NCBI GenBank assembly: GCA_963755695.1
Contig: CAVWLB010000008.1
Span: 1,240,001 to 1,304,000, forward strand
Reading direction: 5' to 3'
Source of the DNA: QHWT01 sp963755695
GTDB taxonomy: Bacteria; Acidobacteriota; Vicinamibacteria; Vicinamibacterales; 2-12-FULL-66-21
DNA length: 64,000 bases
The position numbers were made by a program, and so were the translations under genes. This document shows, piece by piece, positions 27,158-36,433 of the stretch (position 1 is the stretch's first letter; the number at the start of each line of letters is the position of its first letter). Under the pieces are notes generated by a model. That model was given only the letters and a program-made list of their open reading frames with translations, was not told where the DNA came from and did no database searches.

Positions 27158-27974
27158 ATGTGTCGGCAGGTCTTTCGGGTCCTCATTCTTCTGGGCACTA
27201 TTGGCACCTCGCTCCTGGCGGGCAGTGACGTTTCCGCCGCGGCTCCAGACCCGTTGGGCGTGGCGCGCCGCCTTTATAACCTTGGCCAGTACCGATCGCG
27301 CGTTGGAGGCGGCCCGGGAAGCCGCGGCCAACCCCGCGACTGCCGCGTCAGCCCGTCTCGTCATCGGCCGCATCAACCTCGAACGGTACCGCCAGTCCTA
27401 CCAGACCGCCGATCTCGACGAAGCGCACGCGGTCTTGAAGGCCATCGATCCGCAGACGCTCGACGCGCGCGAGCGCGTCGAGCTGCAGGTCGGACTTGCC
27501 GAGCTGCTGTATTTCGACGAGCAGTTTGGTGCCGCCGCGGAACTCTTCGATCCGGTGCTGGATGCATCCTCGGCGCTCGGGCCGGAGGCCCACGGGCGGG
27601 TGCTCGACTGGTGGGCGACCTCACTCGATCGCCAGGCGCAGTCGTCGTCGGATCGCGAGCCCTTGTACGAACGGATCGTGAGCAGGATGGAGCAGGAACT
27701 ACGGCACGACCCATCGTCCGGGCCGGCCGCTTACTGGCTTGCGGCCGCTTCGCGTGGCGCAGGGGACCTCGATAGAGCGTGGGCAGCGGCATCCGCCGGA
27801 TGGATCCGCGCCGGCGCGGCCAAAGATGGCGGGGTCGCGCTACGCGCCGACCTGGACCGTCTCGTCACACAGGCGATCATTCCCGACCGCGCCGCAAGAA
27901 GTTCGGTGCGCGATCGCCGGCAGGCGACCGCCGCCCTGACCGCCGACTGGGAGAGCTTCAAGAAGATCTGGTGA
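27158..27974 (+). CDS. Secreted TPR-like protein of unknown function (frameshifted)
   Basis: The ATG at 27158 opens a signal peptide (VFRVLILLGTIGTSLLAGSDVSAAA) and a helix ending YNLGQY. The frame breaks at about 27293, where deleting one C (TACCGATCG to TACGATCG) joins YNLGQYDRALEAAREAA, a clear TPR-type repeat, to the remaining 220 residues. The rest contains further helical pairs such as ADLDEAHAVLKAIDPQTL and SAAYWLAAASRGAGDL-like segments. The family is not recognised. It faces pcnB divergently and polA convergently, with an inverted repeat between it and polA. Confidence 0.7.
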
Positions 27975-28078
27975 TTTGGTGATTTAGTTATTTGGTGATT
28001 GTGGTTGGAACCGCCCGATGAATTACCAAATCACCAATTACCCAAATACCAATCACTAATTACCAAATCCCCAATTTG
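27975..28078. repeat. 'tcaccaaatc' repeat with inverted arms between convergent genes
   Basis: The left half contains GATTTGGTGATT words and the right half ATTACCAAATCACCAATTACC words, which are complementary. Between two convergent genes such a fold-back could act as a two-way terminator, although no T-run follows a GC stem. The arms are AT-rich, unlike the flanking genes. Confidence 0.8.
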
Positions 28079-28080
28079 CC

Positions 28081-30771
28081 TTAGCCCTTGGCTTCCTTCC
28101 AGTTCTCACCTACCCCCACGTCGACGGTGAGGGGCACTTTCAACTGCACCGCCGACTGCATCAGCTCGCGGACCGCGGCGGTGGTTTCGTCGGCGGCGGC
28201 TTTCGGCGCCTCGAACAGCAACTCGTCGTGCACGGTGAGAATCATGCGCGCGCGGCCGCCGGCGATCCGGGGGAGCGAGGCGTGCACATCGATCATCGCG
28301 CGCTTGAGGATGTCGGCCGCGGTGCCCTGAATCGGCATATTGGAGGTTTCCCGTTCGGCGGCGGCGCGCACCTGGCCGTTCTTGTTGTTGATGTTCGGCA
28401 CCAGCCGGCGCCGTCCGAACATGGTCTTCACCACGCCCGTCGCCCGTGCTTCCGCCAGCAGGCCGTCGATGAAGGCACGCACCGATGGGAACCCGGCAAA
28501 GTAGGCGTTGATGAAGGCCTGGGCCTCTTCGCGCGAGACGCCGATGTCCTTGGCAAGCGTGAACGCCTGCTTGCCGTAGAGGAGCGCGTAATTGATGATC
28601 TTGGCGCGACGTCGCAACTCGTGCTTGCTCAGGCCGCTGTTGGGCCCAAACACCTTAAGCGCCGTCTGATCGTGAATGTCTTCGTTCCGGGTGAACGCGC
28701 CGATGAGCGCCTGGTCGCCCGAAAGGTGCGCGAGCACTCGCAATTCGATCTGCGAGTAGTCCGCCGAGATCAGCACGTTGCCCGAGTCGGCCACGAAGGC
28801 GCGCCGGATCTCGCGGCCGAGTTCGGTGCGGATCGGGATGTTCTGCAGGTTCGGGTCGCTGCTGCTCAACCGCCCGGTCGAGGCGACCGCCTGGTTGAAG
28901 CATGTGTGCACCCGTCCCGTTTCCGGGTCCATCAGCTGCGGCAGCGCGTCGATGTAGGTGCCCTTCAGTTTCATCAGCGCACGCCACTCGAGGACCAGGC
29001 GCGGCATCTCGTGGCCGAGCGCGAGCTCCTCGAGGACCTCGAAGGCCGTGGAGTGTGCCTTGGTCTTGGTGGTGCGCCGCAGCGTTTCGGTCTTGAGCCC
29101 CATCTTGTCGAAGAGGATTTCGGCGAGCTTCTTCGGCGAGTTGATGTTGAACTCTTCCCCGGCGAACTCGTAGACGCGTGAGGCCAGCCGGTTGAGCTCC
29201 TCGTCGATGTTCTGCGACTGCGACGCGAGAGCCGGGCCATCAATCCGGATCCCCGCGCGTTCGATGTCGATGAGCACCGGAATCAACGGATGCTCGAACT
29301 CGGTGTACAGACGCTCGAGATCTTCCTTCTTCAACAGATCGCGAAGAGGCGCCGAGACCTGCAGCGCCAGATCGGATCGCTCGCCAGCGTAGTCGAGCGC
29401 CGCCTGGACCGGAATCTGCGCGAACGACACGGCCTTGGCGCCGCGGCCGCACACGTCTTCCTCGGTCAGCGCCTTGTAGCCCGTGTGCTCGAGCGCCAGG
29501 TCTTCCAGCAGATGCTCCGAGCGCGTCGCATCGACCAGATAACTGGCCAGCATCGTGTCGGTCTCGAGGCCGGCGAGCGTGATGCCGTGACGCTGCAACA
29601 GGATGGCGTCGAACTTGAGGTCGTGCCCAATCTTGCCGACTGACGGATCCTCGAGCACCGGTTTCAAGGTGTCGAGCGCGGCGCGTGGATCGAGTCCGCC
29701 GTCGAAGCCGAGCCCGGAGGCGACCAGCGGCACATATCTCGCCTGACGCGCCCTGGTAGAGAACGACAGCCCGACAATCGCGGCGCGCATGGCTGACGGC
29801 GTATCGGGCAGCACGCGCAGCGCAAAGCGGCCGGCCTGGCGCAGTTCACACACCAGCGCACCCACCGCCTCGATCGACTCGACGACAGCGTAGTCCTTGC
29901 CAACCGTTTGCGCGGTTGGCGCGTACTCCATGACCAGCGACCTGAAGCCCAGACGCGAAAACAGCTCGAAGCAGCGCTGCTGGGAGGCCCCGCGATAGCG
30001 GGCGGCGTCCGGATCGAAGTCGACGGGGCAGTCGGTGTGAATCTGCGCGAGCGTGCGGCTCTGGCGCGCATCCTCCGCATGATTGAGCAGCCCTTCGCGC
30101 TGACGCTTGTTGGTCACCTCGGAGGCATGAGCGAGCAACTCCTCCAGGGTGCCGTAGGTTGCGATCAGATCGCGCGCTCCCTTCTCACCGATCCCTGGCA
30201 CGCCCTTGATGTTGTCGATCGAATCGCCCATCAACGCCAGAACGTCGACCACCTGCGACGGCGCGACGCCAAACTTTTCCTTGACCCCATCGGCGTCGTA
30301 CCAGGTGCCCTCCTCCTTCGGGTTGTAGACCTTGATGCCGTCGTGGACGAGCTGAAAGAAGTCCTTGTCGCCGGTGACGATGGCCACCTCGAATCCACGC
30401 GCCGCAGCCTTCATCGCAAGCGTGCCGATCACATCGTCGGCCTCGAACCGGCGCGATGTGAGAATCGGGACCCCAAGCGCCTCGCAGGCCTCGTGAACCC
30501 ACGGGATCTGTTCGGCAAGATCGCCCGGCATCGGTGTGCGATTGGCCTTGTAGTCGGTTGCCAGTTCGGATCGGAACGTCGGCCCCGCGAGATCGAACGA
30601 TGCGGCAATGTATTGCGGCTGATGATCGTTGATCAGCTTCCGCAGCATCGTCACGAATCCGTAGACGGCGTTCGTCGACTTGCCATCGGGACCGGTCAAC
30701 CCGCGGATCGCGTGGTATGCGCGATACATCTGCGAGCTGCCGTCTATGAGGTACAGACGCGGCATGCTCAT
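28081..30771 (-). CDS. polA: DNA polymerase I
   Basis: An 896-residue polymerase with all three regions. An N-terminal 5'-3' exonuclease begins with RLYLIDGSSQMYRAYHA and keeps its acidic residues. The 3'-5' exonuclease region follows, then the polymerase with DYSQIELRVLAHLSGD (motif A), RRAKIINYALLYGKQAFTL (O helix) and LTVHDELLFEAP (motif C). The first exonuclease motif, normally D-x-E, reads FALRVLPDTP, so proofreading metal ligands are probably absent. PolA fills gaps and removes RNA primers during replication and repair. It has an ATG start at 30771 and a divergent neighbour only 33 bases away. Confidence 0.96.
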   Translation of the reverse strand: MSMPRLYLIDGSSQMYRAYHAIRGLTGPDGKSTNAVYGFVTMLRKLINDHQPQYIAASFDLAGPTFRSELATDYKANRTPMPGDLAEQIPWVHEACEALGVPILTSRRFEADDVIGTLAMKAAARGFEVAIVTGDKDFFQLVHDGIKVYNPKEEGTWYDADGVKEKFGVAPSQVVDVLALMGDSIDNIKGVPGIGEKGARDLIATYGTLEELLAHASEVTNKRQREGLLNHAEDARQSRTLAQIHTDCPVDFDPDAARYRGASQQRCFELFSRLGFRSLVMEYAPTAQTVGKDYAVVESIEAVGALVCELRQAGRFALRVLPDTPSAMRAAIVGLSFSTRARQARYVPLVASGLGFDGGLDPRAALDTLKPVLEDPSVGKIGHDLKFDAILLQRHGITLAGLETDTMLASYLVDATRSEHLLEDLALEHTGYKALTEEDVCGRGAKAVSFAQIPVQAALDYAGERSDLALQVSAPLRDLLKKEDLERLYTEFEHPLIPVLIDIERAGIRIDGPALASQSQNIDEELNRLASRVYEFAGEEFNINSPKKLAEILFDKMGLKTETLRRTTKTKAHSTAFEVLEELALGHEMPRLVLEWRALMKLKGTYIDALPQLMDPETGRVHTCFNQAVASTGRLSSSDPNLQNIPIRTELGREIRRAFVADSGNVLISADYSQIELRVLAHLSGDQALIGAFTRNEDIHDQTALKVFGPNSGLSKHELRRRAKIINYALLYGKQAFTLAKDIGVSREEAQAFINAYFAGFPSVRAFIDGLLAEARATGVVKTMFGRRRLVPNINNKNGQVRAAAERETSNMPIQGTAADILKRAMIDVHASLPRIAGGRARMILTVHDELLFEAPKAAADETTAAVRELMQSAVQLKVPLTVDVGVGENWKEAKG

Positions 30772-30804
30772 TGGGGAGGGAAACTTCAGTATATCATTCG
30801 ATTG

Positions 30805-31621
30805 ATGCTCTCCCGGACGCGCGTAGTGCTGCTCGCCGTACTCGTGGCGGCGGCCGCAGCAACCGCGTGCGGCCGAGGCGCTGGCCTGCTAAGCCCGCAG
30901 GACCAGGTACGAAGAAGATCTCACCCTGACGCTGGATGGCTCCGCGACGCTCGTCGTCAATGCTTCCATCCCTGCGCTCATCACGCTGCGTGGGCTTCCA
31001 CTCGATCCGGATCCTGGCGTCCCAGCGGATGATCTGCGCCGGCGCGTTCGCGAGGTGTACACGTCGCCGCAGACCGAGGTTCTGCGCGTGAACACGTGGA
31101 CGAAGTCCGGGCGGCGATTCGTCGGCGTTCGCATGCGCATTCCCGACATTCGTGCCCTGCCGAAAGCAGCTCCGTTCGCCTGGTCGTCGTACGACCTGCA
31201 CCAGGAAGATGGGCACCACGTGTGGCGTCACACGCTCGGCGCGCCGGCGCCCTCAGCCCGAAGCAAGGTCGACGCCGGATGGAAAGGTGACGAGCTCGTA
31301 GGCTTCCGCGTGCACCTGCCGAGCCGCGTGCTCTTCTACAATGCGCGTGACGTGGAGGATCCGTCGCGGATACGCACTATCGATCGCGGCAACATCATCA
31401 CCTGGGAGCAGCGGCTTGCCGATCGCCTGGAGAACCAGCCGATCGCGTGGGCAGACGACAGGACGCCGGGAGTGATGGAGATCCGGATGGACAGCCAGTC
31501 GATCCTTTACCGGACCTTGTGGCTGTTCGCGCTCGCGTTCACAGCCGCGGTCGTGGTGCTCGCTTTCTTCATCTGGATGGCGATGCGGCGCGGAAGCAAA
31601 GAGGTCAGCCCGCAGGCTTGA
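30805..31621 (+). CDS. Putative lipoprotein with C-terminal membrane anchor (frameshifted)
   Basis: The ATG at 30805 begins LLAVLVAAAAATACGRG, with a lipobox-like ATAC. The frame breaks near 30910; dropping one base (CAGGTACGAAG to CAGTACGAAG) yields SPQDQYEEDLTLTLDGSAT and then a continuous frame to 31621. The main body has a beta-rich look (TEVLRVNTWTKSGRRFVGVRM), and a membrane helix lies near the end (TLWLFALAFTAAVVVLAFFIWM) with a short basic tail. The family is not recognised. It shares a short divergent promoter region with polA and overlaps the convergent next gene by 17 bases. Confidence 0.65.
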
Positions 31622-33386
31622 GGTCGCGCGTTTTCTGCTCTCCCTCGCTCAGCGAGATCTTCTCCGACGAGAGAAGCACGCGTTCCAGAAACGCCGGGTC
31701 GAACCACTCGCCTTGCTCGACGTCTTCCGTAGCAATGATCCGGTAATCACCCGGGGGCAGGCCGCGCATTCTGTAGGTGCCGTCCTGGCCGGTGCGCACC
31801 GCCTGAATCGAGCGGGATTGCGGTTGCCACTGCTGCTGATCCGTCGAGAACGCGATGACCGCCATACCCGCCACCGCGGTTCCAGTGCCGTCGCGGACGG
31901 CGCCGCTGATCTCGGTGGCCCGATCGGTCAACACGATCGTGACGTTGTCGACGTCGCGTCCGCTGCGCAATTCGATGGGCTCGTCGGTGACATCGCGTCC
32001 CGCGACGATCACCGATTTCAATGTCCACGGATCGCTGCCGCTGACGCGTACGTAGTGCCCCCCCGGCATCAGACTGAGTACCGTGAATGCGCCGTTCTTG
32101 TCGGCACGGCCACCGGAAGCAATCTGACCACCGCCGCGGCCTCCTGGTCCCCCCGCAAATGGCAGCGGGTCCACATCAGGCACATCGACCCGGAAGCTCG
32201 AATAGTCAGTCGGCGCCGGCGTTCCCGACGACTCCACGGTTATGTTGCCGGAGAGCGTGACCGACGGCTGCAGCGCGAGCGTGACGCCCGAGATGTTCTG
32301 ACCGGCCACATTGATGTTTTGTGTGGCAACGCGGAGCGTGTCGCCACCCGACGCGAAGATCCCCCCGCCTGATCTGGCTACGGCAATGTAGCGCCCGGGC
32401 GGCACGTTGGCGATAGTGAACGGGCCATTCGCGCGTGCGCTGCCGCGCAGGATTTGACCACGCATCGTTCCGCCGCTGTCCTGCGGCACGAGCATCACCG
32501 GCACGGCGCCATCTGCGCCGACGACAATTCCGGAAACCGTGGCCGTGGCAACGAGTTGTACCTGGAAGTCCATTCCGCTGACTTCCTGTCCAGGTCCAAC
32601 GGTGATCTTTCCCGCTTCCGCGGCGTTGACGACACCAGGGTAGTAGGTGGGCGCATAGCCGACGGGCTCGGGATCGTCCGGCGGCGCGCCAAAGAAGCCG
32701 CCGCGGCCTCCGCCACCCGGCCCCGCGCCGCCGCCCGCGGCGAACTGTTGGAATCCGCGCCCGAATACCTGCGCCAGCCTGCCGGCGTCGGCGCTGGCGT
32801 AGTACTCGCCCGGCGGGAGGCCGAATACGCGGTACTGCCCCCGATCGTCCGACTGATCGCCGCCGGCAGGCGAGAGCTGCCGCTCGCCGCGGATGTACTG
32901 ATATCGCTGCACGGTCACGATCGCGCGTGCGAGCGGCTCGCCATCCTCATCGAGGACACGGCCGGTGATCACGCCGCCACGGACCAGACGCAGATCGATC
33001 GTCGCGATTTCCTGGCCATCGGCAAGCTGGACTGGCGTTCCCGGCTGTAGCGGACGCCGTTGTCCATATACGGCGTCGACAAATCCGGTCCGCGACGCGG
33101 TCACCGTGTAGCTGCCCGCGGTCAGCTCCGTGAGCCGAAATCGTCCCTGATCGTCGGTCGTGGTTGCGCGCGATAGACGTCCGCCGGCGCTGACGGTGAC
33201 GCGCGCGTGTTTCACCGGCCGTCCGGTATCCGCCGTCCGGACGCGCCCGGCGATGCCCGCCGTCGCTGGCGCTTGCGTTTGGGTTTGCGGGTTGTCACGC
33301 GTAGGCCTGGACGCTTGCTGCTGCGGCAATTCCCGAGGCAACCGGCAGCGAGAACAGTCACCGAGAAGAATAGCGACGCGGTGCAT
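31605..33386 (-). CDS. Secreted carboxypeptidase-regulatory-like domain protein
   Basis: About 593 residues made of beta-sandwich repeats of the carboxypeptidase regulatory type. Examples are GIAGRVRTADTGRPVKHARV, GVITGRVLDEDGEPLARA and ISGAVRDGTGTAVAGMAVIA, each followed by a DxxGxYRxxGLPPGxY-like end. A glycine-rich insert lies near the centre. Such proteins are common in soil Acidobacteriota and are surface or periplasmic binding modules. The annotated N-terminus lacks a signal peptide, but the other frames just there read VTVLAAGCLG and IAAAASVQAYA. Two small indels between about 33290 and 33380 have therefore probably scrambled a normal signal sequence. Confidence 0.8.
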   Translation of the reverse strand: MHRVAILLGDCSRCRLPRELPQQQASRPTRDNPQTQTQAPATAGIAGRVRTADTGRPVKHARVTVSAGGRLSRATTTDDQGRFRLTELTAGSYTVTASRTGFVDAVYGQRRPLQPGTPVQLADGQEIATIDLRLVRGGVITGRVLDEDGEPLARAIVTVQRYQYIRGERQLSPAGGDQSDDRGQYRVFGLPPGEYYASADAGRLAQVFGRGFQQFAAGGGAGPGGGGRGGFFGAPPDDPEPVGYAPTYYPGVVNAAEAGKITVGPGQEVSGMDFQVQLVATATVSGIVVGADGAVPVMLVPQDSGGTMRGQILRGSARANGPFTIANVPPGRYIAVARSGGGIFASGGDTLRVATQNINVAGQNISGVTLALQPSVTLSGNITVESSGTPAPTDYSSFRVDVPDVDPLPFAGGPGGRGGGQIASGGRADKNGAFTVLSLMPGGHYVRVSGSDPWTLKSVIVAGRDVTDEPIELRSGRDVDNVTIVLTDRATEISGAVRDGTGTAVAGMAVIAFSTDQQQWQPQSRSIQAVRTGQDGTYRMRGLPPGDYRIIATEDVEQGEWFDPAFLERVLLSSEKISLSEGEQKTRDLKPAG

Positions 33387-33467
33387 AGCTGCTCACTTAG
33401 ACCATACGACCGCGGCGGCGTTCGCGTTACGGCGCGTCTAAAGACGCGCCCTCAACGGCGATCTTCA

Positions 33468-34208
33468 TCAGAGCAAGGCAATGGTTCCTATACCCATGCC
33501 GATGAGGAGCAGCTGACGAAAGCCGCCATTGACCCTCTGCTCGCGATGAAGATCCGGAATCAGGTCCGCCATCGCCACATAGAGGAAGTTGCCGGCGGCA
33601 AAGGCCAGCACGTAGGGCAGGCCCTGAGGCACGCAGCTTCGACGCGAGGACCATCGCGGCGGCACCGAGAATCCCGCCGACTCCCGCCAGCAGGTTGAGC
33701 GTGAACGCGCGCATGCGCGAGTAGCCCGGCGCGCAGCAGGATGGCGACGTCGCCGACTTCCTGCGGGATCTCGTGCGCCGCCACCGCGAGCGCCGTCGTC
33801 AGCCCAAGCGGGATCGACGTGAGCACCGCCGCGGCGATGACCGCGCCGTCGACGAAGGTGTGGAACGCGTCGCCGACAATCACCAGCGACGCCGCCGTGT
33901 TGTGCACGTGGCACGCCTCATCGTCATGACAATGCCGCCACAGCACGGCCTTCTCGAGGAGGAAGAAAACCAGGATTCCGGCCGCCATCGTCAGCATCGC
34001 CGGCCGAGGCGGGCAGTTGCGGCAAGCGCTTCGGGAACAAGCGCGAGCAACGCGACGCCGACCAGCGTGCCCACCGCGTAGCTAATCAACCACGGCACCA
34101 GCCGCACGCGGATGGTGTCGCCGAGACAGCAGGAATGTAGAGGCGACGATGACGCCGCCGAGCGAGCCGAGGATGCTGAAGGCTTACTGCAACGGAAAGG
34201 ATATGCAC
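33468..34208 (-). pseudogene. ZIP family metal transporter, reading frame broken several times
   Basis: Spliced across at least four indels, the frames give one coherent ZIP transporter of roughly 245 residues: SILGSLGGVIVAST, WLISYAVGTLVGVALLALVP, TMAAGILVFFLLEKAVLW, a His-rich HCHDDEACHVH loop, AFHTFVDGAVIAAAV, VAAHEIPQEVGDVAILL, RAFTLNLLAGVGGILGAA and YVLAFAAGNFLYVAMADLIP. The HxxxD and HEIPQE metal sites are intact. Extra single bases can be placed near 33632 and 33728. The protein would move zinc or iron into the cytoplasm. Because the protein sequence is well kept, I read the breaks as sequence errors. The start is perhaps GTG at 34208. Confidence 0.75.
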
Positions 34209-34229
34209 AAGCGGGGCTAGTATGACAGA

Positions 34230-34302
34230 CCGCGCGTTCGGAACCCCGAACCGCGAACGGCAAACCCCGAGCTGTGAACCCCCGAACTGCGAACCGCCAA
34301 CT
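34230..34302. repeat. Degenerate 'gaaccgcgaac' word tract
   Basis: Words such as GAACCCCGAACC, GCGAACGGC, GTGAACCCCCGAAC and GCGAACCGCC fill the short gap between the ZIP and VWA genes. The unit is 8-10 bases and imperfect. Confidence 0.6.
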
Positions 34303-35408
34303 CTATTGCTTCGCCGCGACGTAGCCCCGCCGCGCGCGCACGTGATACGAGGTCTGGCGCACGTCGACGCGAATCGTGTGCCATCGGCCGTCCTTCGGAC
34401 CGGTGGCCGCAGTACCCGATGTAATACTGCTTGCTCAATTCGTCCGCGATGCCGGCCGTTGCCGGATCGAGATCGCGCGCCTACCGGATGATCTCGGTGC
34501 GGCCGCCGCTGTCGTCGGTGATGTCGCGCAAGCGCGGCGACGTTCACGCGATCGTCGCATGCCGTTACGGCGCCAGCGCGGGTTGCCGCCGCCGCCTGGT
34601 CCCTGCGGCGGCTGCGGCGGCGGCGGCTGCGGCACGGCCGTCTGGCCCGGGAATGGGAACGGGCATCGGCATGCGCGGCGGCGGTTGACCGCCGCTGCGG
34701 CTGCTGCGAGCTGGTTGCCGTGATGTACGAAGTCGTCCCGCCGAGTCGATGCCGATCGCGTAGACGAGCACTTCTGTCTCGCGAATCAACTGCTTGACGC
34801 GCGAAGACGTCGGTGTGGCTGCTCGTGTCGTTGCCGTCGGAGATGATGACGACCGCCTTCTTGCGATTGCGTCCCTGCTGCGCCATGTGCACCGCTTCGG
34901 CGACCGTGTCGTAGAGCGCCGTGCCGCCGCGTGGCTGGATGCGGTCCGAGCGACTCGCTGATGCGCCGCTTGTCGCTGCGTCCATCCCTCGACGAGCTCC
35001 GGGGCGTTGTCGAAGCGGTACAGGAACACTTCGTCCTGCGGATCGAGCAGCTGGAACAGGAAGCGGTCGAGCGCCTCACGCGCGGCGTGCATCTTCTCGC
35101 CGTCCATGCTGCCGCTCGTGTCGAGGACGATGCCGAGGCTGACCGGAACGCGCTCGGCGCTGAAATGCGTGATCGGCTGCGGCTGCTCGTCGTCGAAGAC
35201 GCGGAAGTCGTCCTTCGTCAGGCCCGAGACGAAGCGGCCGGACTGATCCGTCACCGTCGCCGTTGACGTTGATCAGCTCGACGCCGGTGCGGAACTTGAA
35301 AGCCTGTCCGGCTGCTGCGGCTGCCGGCGGCTGCCCGCTTTGCGCAGCAAGCATTCCGGCCGCAGTCACAACCAGCGCAACGACCAGAGCGGGTATGGGT
35401 GTCCTCAT
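34303..35408 (-). pseudogene. VWA domain protein, heavily frameshifted
   Basis: Pieces in three frames join into a single secreted von Willebrand A-domain protein of about 365 residues. They are: signal peptide LVVALVVTAAGMLAA, GVELINVN, TVTDQSGRFVSGLTKDDF, the MIDAS motif DTSGSM in SLGIVLDTSGSMDG, DEVFLYRFDNAPELVEGW, GGTALYDTVAEAVHMA, AVVIISDGNDTSSHT, IRETEVLVYAIGID, LSKQYYIGY and IRVDVRQTSYHVRARRGY at the end. This is a common Acidobacteriota VWA type. At least six indels are needed, and one is an extra G near 35263. VWA domains bind metal-dependent protein ligands. Cotranscribed with the next gene upstream. Confidence 0.75.
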
Positions 35409-35425
35409 GGTCCGGCCTTTACTAC

Positions 35426-36254
35426 TCAGATCCCGGCGGAGGCACGCGTGACGACGTCGGCGACCGGGCCTTGTTGCCGCTTGTCGACGTGCGCGATCAC
35501 GCGGCCGTCGTCGCCGCGGAATCCAATGCGATAGCGCGCGACACTGCTCCGGTCACCGGCACCGAGACCACGAACGGAGATTCGTCGCCGGGCGCGAGCG
35601 GCGGTGACGTCGAGCAGCGCGCGGCCGCTCGCGAGGAACGCGCCGCTTGCGTCGAAAGCATACGCGGTGACCGTAACCCGCGTCAGCATCGCACCATCGC
35701 GTGGATTCTGCACGAGGCCGGTGATGGTCAGCGGTGCCGGGCTGCCGGCGTATCGTGCAGCGACAGCAACTCGAGTCCGGGCTGCCGCGGAAGACGTGGC
35801 CGCGGCGCGGCCGCACCAGCTGGTGCGAAGCGCTCCCTGTGGATCGCTCGCGTTCCGTCAGTCCGAACAATACGATCGCGGCAACCGCCAGGCCAAGCCC
35901 GCTCATCACGGCGAACCGCTTGCCCCACGGAGACAACGAAGGTTCGCGTTCCGCAAAGATCGTCGGCGCGGCTACCGGCGCGTCGCGAAGCGCGAGATCG
36001 GGCGACGGCTGAGGGACCGCGCGTGCCGCCGGCACCTGGGCTCGCTCCCGGCGCGGTGTTTCTTCACGAGGGGCCACACGCGGAGGGTGCGGCGCGACGA
36101 GAACCGGTGGTTCGTGTGCCGCCAGTTCCGCCAGCGCCATCACGCGAGCATCCGATCGTCGCCGTTCCACCCGCAGCATGCGCCACACGATTACGCTCAA
36201 GGCAGCCGCCATGGTCATCGATAAGAGCGTGACGCCGAGAAGAGTGCTATCCAT
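35426..36254 (-). pseudogene. Membrane-anchored protein with C-terminal beta domain, frameshifted
   Basis: The ATG at 36254 begins MDSTLLGVTLLSMTMAAALS, an N-terminal membrane helix. A charged and Pro-rich linker and a second helix (FAVMSGLGLAVAAIVLFGL) follow. The end of the gene lies in another frame and reads MLTRVTVTAYAFDASGAFLA and YRIGFRGDDGRVIAHVDKRQ, similar to FxLYD-type beta domains. Two to three single-base shifts (near 35800 and 35580) separate the parts. The function is unknown. It ends 17 bases before the VWA gene on the same strand, so the two probably form an operon. Confidence 0.6.
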
Positions 36255-36364
36255 TGATGTTCCTGGTGGTCGCCGTTGACGATTGCCGTGACCGGAGGGT
36301 GAGAGCAAGAACCAGACTCTCCATCCCACCACCGTCACTTAACAATCGCCGTCAACATATACCC

Positions 36365-36425
36365 ACCGTCCTCCGTGAACCTGAGAACCTGAGAACCTGA
36401 GAACCAGTGAGAACCTGAGAACCGC
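36365..36425. repeat. 'gaacctgagaacc' tandem repeat
   Basis: About five copies of a GAACCTGA word with a ten-base period lie between the TonB gene stop at 36434 and the start region of the anchored-protein gene. It is the most regular of the repeat tracts in the window. Confidence 0.75.
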
Positions 36426-36433
36426 GAAGCCTC

